Below the pieces are notes generated by a model that was given only the letters and a program-made list of their open reading frames with translations, was not told the origin of the DNA and did not search any database. From Exobasidium rhododendri (Eukaryota; Basidiomycota; Exobasidiomycetes; Exobasidiales; Exobasidiaceae), in contig CP110632.1 of NCBI GenBank assembly GCA_026210745.1, positions 2,727,001 through 2,791,000 on the forward strand: a stretch of DNA of 64,000 bases, given 5' to 3'. This document shows, piece by piece, positions 33,755 to 43,162 of the stretch. The stretch's first letter is position 1. Every line of letters starts with the position of its first letter. Both the position numbers and the translations under genes were made by a program.

Positions 33755-33891
33755 TTTGTCTTAATAACCCCCCAATGTTAATGAAAACAGCCCGGTCCCC
33801 GATTTGGACCTATGGAAATACTAAGAACCTCTCAGACCTAATTCCTAATGCAATTCGAAGAATTTTTAAGCCTGATATTAAGACTGGGAGG

Positions 33892-33954
33892 TTACACGTG
33901 GGAGTGACTTGGCTACACGTGGGAGTGACTTGATTACACGTGGAAGTAACTTGT
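33892..33954. repeat. Three tandem 21-bp units spanning the transposase stop codon
   Basis: Units at 33892-33912, 33913-33933 and 33934-33954 share the core ACACGTGGGAGTGACTT, with a few changes in the third. The third unit encodes the last residues and the TAA of the transposase. The other two lie just past the stop, and each has a stop (TAG or TAA) at the same place in frame. Confidence 0.9.
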
Positions 33955-35493
33955 AATCTTTTTCTGCTTACTTTTTTGTATTTCTTGTATTTCAAGTGTC
34001 TTACGACTTCTTTTAAGTGTTCTTATCAATGATATCTGACCTTCAAATGTATCTGCTTCTTCAATGTATTTCATGTAGGTATTGAGACCGCCAATTGCAG
34101 CAGATATTGTAATGCGATCCGGCATAGCAATATCATCTTCTTCAATATCTTTTTCGAATTGTAGTGATTCAATGATTTCAATATTGCTTGGAACAGGAAA
34201 TTCAATGTGTTCTATTTCTTCTAGTTCTTGTAATGAAATTGGGTTCTTGTATCTCAGCTCTCGTAGTAGACTCTTGTTTTCTATAGCTAAGCGTTCCAAT
34301 TCTTCAATACAGAAGTCTAAATCCATTGAATTTGAACAAAGAGCTGACGCGTCTTGTATTGACCGAATACCACAATGGCGCCAGCAATTTGCTATTGTAT
34401 CTTCCTTTATTGTATCCCAGCTGTCAATAGCAATTTGTATTGCTTCATACAAGTCGATCTTCCAATCCCGAAATGTACCATTATCATAATGAAACAATAG
34501 CATTTTATTGTAGCTCTTCCGATAGTAAGCCTTCCAAGTCCTAATGATACCTGCATCACACGGTTGTATCTTGGAAGTTGTATTGGGTGGTAATAGCAGT
34601 ATTGTTGTATTCTTCAATACCACACCGTCAAGCTTATGACTAGGGCAATTGTCCATAATCAATAGAACTTTCCGGCCGCGCATATTGTTATCGAAATCTA
34701 AGATCCATTCTTGAAATAAAGTTGAAGTCATCCATGCAGTAGCGTTATTTCTGTATTTGATCCCGTGCGATTCAATATTGACGTTTTTAAATGCACGAGG
34801 CTTTCTGTATTTACCAATGATTAACAGCGGGCGCTTATCTGTTCCAGTTTCATTACAACATAGGACAGCCGTAATGCGATCTTTGACCTTTTTCTTACCC
34901 TGCAATACAACATTTGCTAGACTCCAATCTTGTTGTAATCTGAAATTTAAACCAGTCTCGTCCATATTGTAAACATCTTCGGGTTTGTATTTATCCAACG
35001 CGTCTCTTAGCGCCGGAAGTTGTAACTCTAATTCAGTTTCATTAACATCTCCGCTTTCTCCATGCGCTATTCTTTTTACCAATTTGTATCTAGACTTGAA
35101 TTTACTAATCCAACCATTTGACCAACCGTCGGACTTTTCCTTACTTGAGTCGACGCCTGGATACAGTAAGATCATGAATTCTGCAGCTTTGGTTTTAATG
35201 ACATCTGAAGTCACTGCAATATTGCCCGTTGCAAGATTTATCCATTCTGTTAATGCTTCTTCAAGCTTTGGGTACTGAACTTCGCGATTCACTTTAAAAT
35301 CTTTTGTATTTGATTCTTTTTTTGTATTGAGCCATTTGTCAGAGGCGGCAAGAGTGTAAGAGATTAACCCCTGCGACACTACAATGCTATGCTGTGTCTT
35401 CAGCCAGTGAGCAAGCGCCTTTTGACTCTGGCCAGGATGATCAACATTATGCTGGCATAGAGCCCGACGTTGGCTGTTAGAAAGATGGGGCAT
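33934..35493 (-). CDS. Tigger/pogo-type transposase, intact, 519 residues
   Basis: Single exon from the ATG at 35493 (MPHLSNSQRR) to the TAA at 33934. Family order is clear. It has an N-terminal helix-turn-helix (about residues 5-55) and a CENP-B/Tnp-type DNA-binding domain (about 75-145, with WSNGWISKFKSRYKL). The DDE_1 catalytic domain follows. The acidic triad is Asp178 in YNMDETGLN, Asp281 in LIMDNCPSHK and Asp313 in IQPCDAGIIRTW, a DD31D spacing. The LLPPNTTSKIQPCD block is diagnostic for the Tigger/jerky/pogo group. The enzyme would cut at the terminal repeats and insert at TA. There is no stop or frameshift, so activity is possible but unproven. Codon use is more A/T-rich than in the host genes. 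Confidence 0.95.
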   Translation of the reverse strand: MPHLSNSQRRALCQHNVDHPGQSQKALAHWLKTQHSIVVSQGLISYTLAASDKWLNTKKESNTKDFKVNREVQYPKLEEALTEWINLATGNIAVTSDVIKTKAAEFMILLYPGVDSSKEKSDGWSNGWISKFKSRYKLVKRIAHGESGDVNETELELQLPALRDALDKYKPEDVYNMDETGLNFRLQQDWSLANVVLQGKKKVKDRITAVLCCNETGTDKRPLLIIGKYRKPRAFKNVNIESHGIKYRNNATAWMTSTLFQEWILDFDNNMRGRKVLLIMDNCPSHKLDGVVLKNTTILLLPPNTTSKIQPCDAGIIRTWKAYYRKSYNKMLLFHYDNGTFRDWKIDLYEAIQIAIDSWDTIKEDTIANCWRHCGIRSIQDASALCSNSMDLDFCIEELERLAIENKSLLRELRYKNPISLQELEEIEHIEFPVPSNIEIIESLQFEKDIEEDDIAMPDRITISAAIGGLNTYMKYIEEADTFEGQISLIRTLKRSRKTLEIQEIQKSKQKKITSYFHV

Positions 35494-35597
35494 AATGAGT
35501 CACAAATGGTGGTCAGAAGAGAGGAATGGTGAATTTTGAGAATCGAACTTTCACACTTAATAACCCCCCATAGTTAATAGAAAAGGGCTGGTCCCGC

Positions 35598-35624
35598 TTG
35601 TATTAGAACTGGGAGGTTCTACTG
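35598..35624 (-). repeat. Right terminal inverted repeat
   Basis: Reverse complement begins CAGTAGAACCTCC, and the following TA (35625-35626) is the target duplication. The repeat continues inward with about three mismatches to the left end. Confidence 0.92.
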
Positions 35625-35722
35625 TATACAAGTAACGGGAGACGGGAAACAGGGCTATCGAAGTGAGAGAATTCGTTGAAAAGATTAACAGTCTGCGTAT
35701 TGCTGGGAGAGAGGGTAGACGA

Positions 35723-38456
35723 TCAGGAGCGCCGATTTAGAGTGGCAATATCGACGTCACGCTCTGCTATAGCCCGAGCTGCTTGCGCATCGTCTTCGAT
35801 TCCAGTATGCCAGCTCGTCATGCTGAATGGCTGGCTTTCGGTTGCAGTCAAAGGCATGGAGGATGAGGGTGTCATCAAGTCAGAAGATGGTGTCCCGGCG
35901 TTATACCTCCCAGAAAAGTACTCTCGAGTAGGCGTTTCGTTACGACCGGGCGAAGTAGCTCTGAGCATGAGAGGTTCCATCGTGTTCGGCGTGTTGACTT
36001 CGACAGATCGCCGTATCTTTCGTTCATTGCGAGAAGACCCCATGTCGTTCATTTCAAGGTCGTCTCCCTCGTTGCTGCTGCGCATCATCCGTGTTGCTAC
36101 GTCTCCTAGATGAGGCTGATGAGACTCATCAGCTGATCGATCGTGCGAATTGCCCAAAAACGAGCTCATTCCTTCTCCTTCAATGGAAGTGTCGGCCATC
36201 GATCTTCGATTTCCTTCCAGATCTCCATCTTCCTGCTTCTTCAACTTCTTTGCCGCTGCCAGGGCCACATCAGCTTTGTCTTCTTTGGCTTGTGCAGCGG
36301 AGGACATTAATGACAGGATGTCTGCTCGAGTGGGCTGCGTCAATTTCGTCAAGGGCACTCTGTTTTGTTGATGCAGATCACCAGCGCTCGATCGTGCAAA
36401 GATGGGGACACTTGCTGTTCCAAACATGAGTTCTGGCAATTCTTCGTCATCATAGCTCTCTTCCCTGTAGGGAGGGGCTTCGTTGGAGATCGGCAAGCTT
36501 GATTCGTCGTCCTTCTTCACCTGATTGAAGAAGGCTTCACGCCTCGCTTCAGCAACGCTGTGTGTGCTAACAGTGCTCTTGACGCTTCGTAGACTAGCAG
36601 CTCGTTTCGCTTTTCCCTTAACAGAAGAGCCGTCTTGGTCGTCTCCGCCTTCCTGCACCTCTTCTAGCTTGCTCTCCATCGAAGTACTGTTCTGGCGGGC
36701 ATTTCGTTGCGACACCTTTGTCTGTTGAGAGCCCGTACGTCGGCCAGAGGGAAAGACTGTCTTTGGCGAAGGCATAGCTATGAGGACAGTAATGTTGACG
36801 CTAGCTGCCAGCTTCTCCTGCGTTCGCTCCCCCGTCGAGCTAATGATAGGCGAGCTGAATTCATCGTTGACGATACCTGATGCAGGAACATTTGAGCCGG
36901 TCGATTGCGCTGCTGCAGTATTTCCTCCCTCACCTTCACCGGTTTGTCGACGTAAGAATTGAGGCATGTGTCGGCCGATTCGTGCATGCTGATAGTTCGG
37001 TGGTGGATAGGTAGGCGGTCCATCAGTGGGATTGTGACTTGAGTCAGTCGTGTCATAGATGATCGGATACAAATTAGGAGGCAGAGCGGCAGACACTGGC
37101 ATCAAAGCATCCCATCCATTCTGTTTGACATCGCCTGCCCCAACACCTCCTCCCAACGCACTCTTTTCTGCCCTGAAATCTTCTTCAGCGCTTCCTCCAC
37201 GAACGTCTGCAATCTTGGCCTCCCACAGACGAGGTGGTGCCAATGTATCTTCATGCTCTCGAATCGTTCCGCCCAAGAGCCTATCGATGGGTCCCTCTGG
37301 ATAGATTCCAAGTCTTCGGAGCCTTCGGTTTCGAAGGAAAATCCTCAAAAGAACAAATGAAACCACCAGGATGAACAGTGCAATAGCAATGATGAAAGTG
37401 AAAACGCTTAGTGGGGCCCCTTGTCGATCGTTCCCATTTGTCGGAGAAGGTTGAGCGTTGGAGGTGTTGTTGCCAGCGGGCACGAGAGGTCCTTGTCGCT
37501 TATACAGAAAGTGTGAAGAAGCAGAGGTTGGTGACGCTCCGTCCTCCATGACAGCGACTGCGTTCTTCTGTCGATAAGCCTCCTCGATTTGTTTGACCCA
37601 ATCGGAGGTATCATGACCGTTCGAGCATTGTTTCCATTGAGCGTTGTCTCGTACACAAATCGTCTCTCCCTCAATTTGCAAAGTGGCCGAATTACTGCCC
37701 CGATGAAGTGTATGTTCAGTAAGTCATTTGCCCTCCTTGCAATGCCAGCTCTTGGCAAGGAAGCGATCTCTGGCACTCACCTAATTTTGCGCTTCTCCAC
37801 TTCCTCAAGACTCTCAATCAAGAGTTGCTTCCCTCTCGGGCCCTCACAGCACTCTTGAATGCCATCCTCTTCCCAGTGTAGTACACCGCCAATCGCTCCA
37901 AGGCATTGCTTTACCAGAGATTCCTGCCCGATCCTTTTCAGTCCTCCGAAGCTATTCTCGCACTGAACAAAGTCCCACCATAATCTCTGAGCGTCACTGG
38001 GACTAAGGTCGTACCTCTTGCCTGCTTTGCTTCCTTTGAGTGCATCAATTACACAGAGCTGCTGAATATCACCCTGACATTCTTCATCACCATGCTTGCA
38101 GGAGGCTCCATACGGTGCAGATTTGTTTTGTGTGGCGATGTAGTGGAGGGATAGATTGATCTTCTTGTTGACTTGTTCGATCGTCCGTGAAAAGGCGTTT
38201 TCAAAGTAGAGAGCGTCGGGACAAAGGGACATGACTCCGATGCTAACATCAACTCGCTTCATCATCGATGCCTCCTCGTTTCCTTTGGGGATCACTCCAA
38301 AGAGCATCTGCTCAGCCGCCACCAATGTCGCGCCGAAAGCTGCCGATGCGATGATTGAACCTGCGCGAGCGCATCATCAGTGTAAGTATAGGATCTCAAC
38401 ACGAGATGTGCCAGATGCTTCTGCCCTCTATTTCCCTCCAACTCACCGATCTTCAT
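35723..38456 (-). CDS. Membrane-anchored GILT-like protein, second redox Cys missing, 3 exons
   Basis: Exons 38456-38447, 38360-37781 and 37694-35723 (853 residues). The 10-base first exon and second exon encode a signal peptide, MKIGSIIASAAFGATLVAAE. A gamma-interferon-inducible thiol reductase (GILT) domain follows. Its signature is CKHGDEECQGDIQQLC at Cys91-Cys106, with Asp in place of the usual Asn, and the domain ends near CVRDNAQWKQCSNGHD. The active-site CxxC of GILT is here CPDA (Cys50, Ala53), so classic dithiol reduction is doubtful. After a Ser/Asn linker comes one membrane helix at about residues 294-317. A disordered, Ser-rich tail of more than 500 residues follows, expected in the cytosol. 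GILT proteins are normally small, soluble and lumenal, so this is an unusual layout. The role is unknown. It is divergent from SCY1. Confidence 0.85.
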
Positions 38457-38779
38457 GGTCGCTGTCGACTGCTGATGTTGCGTCTTGGTTGCTACTGGCC
38501 AGCGTGTACAGTGAGAGAGTGCAAGCGTGATTCCGACACGACGGACTTACTAATTATCTCCTCGCTGATACCCCTTTGACAAAGCCACCAGAGTGGGTCG
38601 ATTCGATCCAATAAAGTATTTAGATATGGAAGACGGGCGCGTTCCTCGAGCCTTGGCCACGCGAGCTTGACCTCTCGATGTCCGAGGGAAGGGATGCATG
38701 TTAAAGCTCGCCTGCCTGCATTGACGTCTCCTTGCTCTTGCCTGCTTCTCTGGAGCTCTCCACTGCGAAAGGATCGACA
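38457..38779. promoter_or_regulatory. Divergent promoter region between the GILT-like gene and SCY1
   Basis: 323 bases between two start codons on opposite strands. It should serve both genes. No distinct element can be named. Confidence 0.4.
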
Positions 38780-41700
38780 ATGGCATCATTCTTCAGCCAA
38801 GCGTCGTCGTACTTGTGAGTAAATGTCCTGATCTCGCCCTTTCGCTAGACGGCTCTCTCTTACTTATTTCTCTTACCACAATCCTTGATCACAGCGGGAG
38901 GAGCAACATATCTTCCAAATATACTCTTTCAGAGTCTTCCAGTACACCCTCTTCTAATGCAGGACTCTGGAGAATACAGAAGGGAGTCCGAGGGACGGGA
39001 GGGGGAGCGCTCTCTACCATTACTGGTGGAGCAATAGGGCAAGGATCATCGACACCGGATGGCTCGGGAGAGGAGCCTAGTGCGAGTGCTGGTACGAATG
39101 GCACAGTAGCCAATGAGCGTTCTGTGGTCAGCGTCTGGTCCCACTCTTTGAACGCTAGAACGAAAGATCGAACTCTTGTCATTGAGGTGCTGAAGAAGGA
39201 GGTGAGAAGGTTTTGTGTTGCATCGCCGTGGCGGTGTCCAGTGTGATCTTAAATCGTCTCTCCGTCGTCTTACATTGAATAGGCCTCGACTCTGACACGA
39301 CTCCGGCATCCGTGCATTTTAGAAGTGGTCGAACCGCTGGAAGAAATTCGATCCGAGCTGATCTTTGCTACCGAACCTGTCATGGCTCCTCTTTCACAAG
39401 CTCTCATTGCAAGCGAGTCAGCAGGAAGGGCAAGTGAAAGTGTGCAACTAGACGAAGTAGAAATTCAGAAGGGCCTTCTTCAAGTCGCACGAGGTCTGGA
39501 ATTTCTGCATGGCGCTGGATTCGTCCATGGCAATCTGACAACTGAGTCCGTCTTAGTCAATATCAAAGGCGATTGGAAGATCTCTGGCTTTGCATTTCTC
39601 ACACCACTCAAAGCACCAGATGGGACACCAACACCCTACCAATACCCTGACTATGATCCTAGTCTACCTCCCGCATTAAGCCGCAATTTCGATTACTTGG
39701 CGCCAGAGTTTGCTTTGGACCAGAAACTCGAGCCTGCCAACGATATGTTCGCTTTGGGATGTCTGATATTTGCAGTGCACAGTAAGGATCAACCACCCTT
39801 TCGAAATCGCAACAGCCTGCAAAATGTGCGGCAGAACGCCGACCAATTGAGCACGATTGTCGGCTCAGCCAGTTGGTCTCGTCTGGGGAAGGACTGTTTG
39901 AGTGAGTGCAGAAGTTCTACAGTCAAGAACAATGTGATCACGAGTGCTTACTCAAGTGCTTTCCCTTCATCTTTTTCTTCTCTCTCTTTCTCTCCTACCT
40001 TCGAAGATGTTTTGTCGAGCCTGCTAACTAGATTTCCTGCATCGCGACTTACTGCCTCTGCTTTCCAACGATCCGACTACTTCAATAATATTCTGACGCA
40101 GACCTTGAAGTACATGGAGAGGGACACCTTTGCTGGGAAATCAAAAGAGGAAAAGGTCCAATTCCTCAAAGGGCTTCTTCAGATCTTGAGTCAATTTTCT
40201 GATCGGCTATTGAGAAGGAAGGTATTGCCGGCACTCTTAGAGTTGATGAACGATCGAGCACTATTACCATTCATCCTGCCGAATGTCTTTGTGATTTCGA
40301 AGAACTTGTCGTCTATCGAATTCACCTCGAATGTTTTGCCCAAGTTGAAACCGCTCTTCAGCGTTCAAGATCCACCGCAGAATCAACTAATCTTACTGGA
40401 ACAGATCGAGCTCTTTGTTTCCAAGACATCACCACCCGTCTTTCGAGAGCAAGTGACACCCTTGCTGTACTCTGCGTTAGAGGCGGAGCAAGTGTTCGTT
40501 CAAGAGAGGGCACTCCAAACAGTCCCAAGGCTCTGTGAAGTGCTCGAGTATTCACATGTCAAGGAAGTGCTGTTTCCCAAGATTGCTGCCGTCTTTACGA
40601 AAACGAAAGTCCTGTCGGTCAAATGCAACACGTTGATCTGCTTTCACTCCATGATAAGCGTCTTGGACAAGCACACCTTGACGGAGAAATTGGTACCGAT
40701 CCTGGCGAGAATAAAGACGAGAGAACCTTCAGTCATGATTGCAACTTTGGCCGTACATGAAGCCATGTCGAAGAAAGTGGATCGGGAAACATTGGCTACT
40801 TCGATCATACCTCAGCTCTGGACAATGTCGATGGGAGCACAATTGAGCGCCGATCAATTCCTACGTTTCATGAATGCCGTCGATGAGATGGGTCAGCGAG
40901 TTCGAACAGAGCGTGAGTCACACAGTCAGCGAAAGTCGGAGGTGACGACTAAGATTATCCTGGCGCTGACTGCTGCTTTTGTCTTCTTTTTACTTTCAGA
41001 CTTGCAACACCTTCGGGAAGTCAAACGGATGCAGGATCATACAGAGAGCTACGTGGCAGGCTCGTCTGCCAATGGTGCTTCGAATTCTCTCGGCAACCAA
41101 TCTAGTAGTTCAGGCGATGTCGACTTCGCTACACTCGTTGGATCAGGAAAGAACAGTGGAAATCAGGTAGCGAGAGACATGCCTGCGGGTGGCAATGCGT
41201 TGGATGTCATGTCATGGGACGCTTTGGGACCACCGACGTCTGTCACACCTGCTGCTATCGATACGCCTACTTTAACGCCTTCCCACACCGGCTCAGCGTC
41301 TCGCATGGGCAACAGCGCCGCGTTCAATGGTCTGGCATCTTTCCCAGCAGCCTCTTCTTCTTCTACGTCTTCTCCCTTCTCTTCCACCACCTCTCCGCCT
41401 TTCACGTCGGCACACTCGACGCTCAATTCTGCTGCTTCACGAAGTATTGCGCCACCACCTGCGAGTACAGCTGCAAGACCATCATTCGCATCTTCTAATT
41501 CATTTCTCAGTGCTACTGCCACTCCGACCACTCCATTAAGTACGCCACCTGGGTGGAATGGCTCTACTCTGTCGCCCTCAAGCAACAATCGGTTCAACAG
41601 CTCAACAAGCCTGACTGGTGCTTCTAACTACACCATGTCACTGGGATCGACGAATACCTTCAATTCACCTGCGTCCGCCTCCTCGCCTCTAGCCCTCACC

Positions 41701-41931
41701 AACCAATCATTCGGAGGCCTGCCAACGCTTGTGCCTCAGACGTCCTCCCTTTCTGCGTTCATCAAACCAAGCCCCAGTCCAGCATCTACGCCTGGAGCAG
41801 CGAAACCCTTGCCTTCAAGTTGGGGTGGTGATGTTCTCCAGCCTACGACCAAATCAGCCACAGCCGCCTCACGCAATGGTCTCCATAGCAACATTTCCAA
41901 TGCCTGGAGCGACTTTGATCCGCTGAATTGA
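38780..41931 (+). CDS. SCY1: SCY1/SCYL2-type pseudokinase, 5 exons
   Basis: Exons 38780-38814, 38895-39201, 39283-39901, 40007-40912 and 41000-41931 (932 residues). Joins give SSYFGRSNISSKY, VLKKEASTLTRLRHPCILE, KDCLNVLSSLLTRFPASRL and RTEHLQHLREVKRM, all as in the family. SCY1-like proteins are inactive kinases with a helical-repeat domain that act in Golgi-endosome traffic. The catalytic loop is HGN (FVHGNLTTESVLV) instead of HRD, and DFG is replaced by SGF (WKISGFAF), so catalysis is not expected. HEAT-like repeats fill about 40090-40900. The Ser/Thr-rich tail ends NAWSDFDPLN, which resembles clathrin or adaptor binding motifs. The introns at 39902-40006 and 40913-40999 have no stop and length divisible by three; reading through them would add a false Ser/Phe-rich loop and a false membrane helix. 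Confidence 0.9.
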
Positions 41932-41950
41932 TGACAGTCTGTCGTCAAGC

Positions 41951-41980
41951 CTCACACCCACACACACGCGCACACACACC
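41951..41980. repeat. CA microsatellite
   Basis: About 30 bases of CA repeats with a few interruptions in the 3' flank of SCY1. Confidence 0.7.
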
Positions 41981-42146
41981 TTCCCCCTCTCTCTCTTTTA
42001 CCTCTTACCTGCACATTTGTATAGTACAAACATCATCCAAACGACTTACAGCAATCAATAGCACATCATAATATTTAATTGAGGAGGCGGCAGGGTAACT
42101 TGACATAATATACATACTTCCAACTCGATCATCAGCCCAAGGCTAG

Positions 42147-42783
42147 TCAGGCCTCCGTAAGAAGACGCTTACTGTGTGAGAATAGGAGGGTAAGCACCAG
42201 TCTGTCGCTTGCTGTATACATCCTGTCAAACTTACCTGATACGGATCTTTTGATCGCTGTGATGGTGCTTCCATCCCGGTGGCGTTGTCGGTTGATTAGA
42301 CTGATCGGCCATCTCGATGATCATTCCCATCAATGCTCCCAAAATGATGTAGAGGGTCACGGCCCAAAACAAAGCAAGCAAGAATCGCCTACCTGCTCGC
42401 GGACCCCTACGCACAGCAGTAGCATGAAGGGGTAATACCTGGCCATCTGACTGTACTATCGCAATTCGCAGCGTCCCATCAGGCTGATAGGGACTTTGAC
42501 CATATCCTTGCTGGCGAGGAGCGCTGGGGAATGGGTAAGAATTTGCGGCGATGGATGGTGTTGTTGCTTTCGTTGTCTTTGGTGGTGGCGGCGGCCCTGA
42601 GGAGACTTTGCCACTGCCATGTTGTCCATGGGAAGGAGGTGCTGCTGATGAAGCTGCTTGTTGCAACGCTGATGAGGATGATCCTGCTGACCCTGCTAGA
42701 GCTTCTTCGTAAGATGGCACTGGCTCTTCCTCTTGGGCCCTAGTTGTTTCTGACCGATCGTCTTGCTTGCTTTTGACGGCCAT
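42147..42783 (-). CDS. Small membrane protein with proline-rich N-terminus, 2 exons
   Basis: Exons 42783-42236 and 42171-42147 (190 residues). The first ORF ends in a GTAAGT donor, and a 25-base last exon (TCACACAG acceptor) completes it as SKRLLTEA. No family is recognised. The N-terminal half is polar, with PSYEEAL near residue 23 and a PPPPP run, which could bind WW or SH3 domains. One hydrophobic segment at about residues 132-154 (FLLALFWAVTLYIILGALMG) is preceded by Arg residues, so the N-terminus would face the cytosol. The C-terminus is short and His-rich (GWKHHHSD). The location is probably an endomembrane or the plasma membrane, by inference only. Confidence 0.7.
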
Positions 42784-43162
42784 TGTTGGTGAATGTTGAA
42801 GGTGGGACGGATAAGGATATGTAAGGTGAATGGGGACAGGTAGAGAGACTGAGCCGCTTAGATTGTGTGGAGCTGCAGCAAGTTTTTAATCTTTTTTTTT
42901 TCGAAATTCATCATTTTGGCGGTGTAGATTGAGAATGGCCTGGCAAAAGACACGGCGCACTGTGTATTCTCATCGTCAGCTTGGAAATTACCCCCCCCCC
43001 TTTGATTACACGAAAGATCTTGACCGCCTTGCATTAAGGGGGCCTGGATAGGATTAAGTGACAGCAGTCGATAACAGTCTACCAGAGAAGCATTGACGGG
43101 TAAATGGAAGTCACTCATACAAAGGAAGTGCAGTGGAAGTGTGGTTACGTACACGAGAGCGA
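42784..43162. promoter_or_regulatory. Upstream region of the small membrane protein gene
   Basis: 379 bases between two minus-strand genes. It contains a C10 run at 42991-43000 and a T-rich stretch at 42888-42902. No gene is seen. Confidence 0.35.

Larger units (their letters stand above)
33728..35624. mobile_element. Complete Tigger/pogo-type DNA transposon, 1897 bp, TA target duplication
   Basis: Terminal inverted repeats begin CAGTAGAACCTCC at the left end and end GGAGGTTCTACTG at the right end. They match at about 24 of 27 positions and are flanked by TA at 33726-33727 and 35625-35626. CAGT ends, TA duplication and a CENP-B-type transposase are typical of the pogo/Tigger branch of Tc1/mariner elements. 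The single ORF inside is intact. Base composition is clearly more A/T-rich than the neighbouring genes, in line with a separate origin. It sits in the gap between the start of the DDHD gene and the end of the GILT-like gene and does not break a gene. Confidence 0.95.

Noticed and set aside
40913-40999. Membrane helix in the SCY1 protein
   Set aside because: It is the translation of a stop-free intron with GTGAGT donor and TTTCAG acceptor; removing it restores the family sequence.
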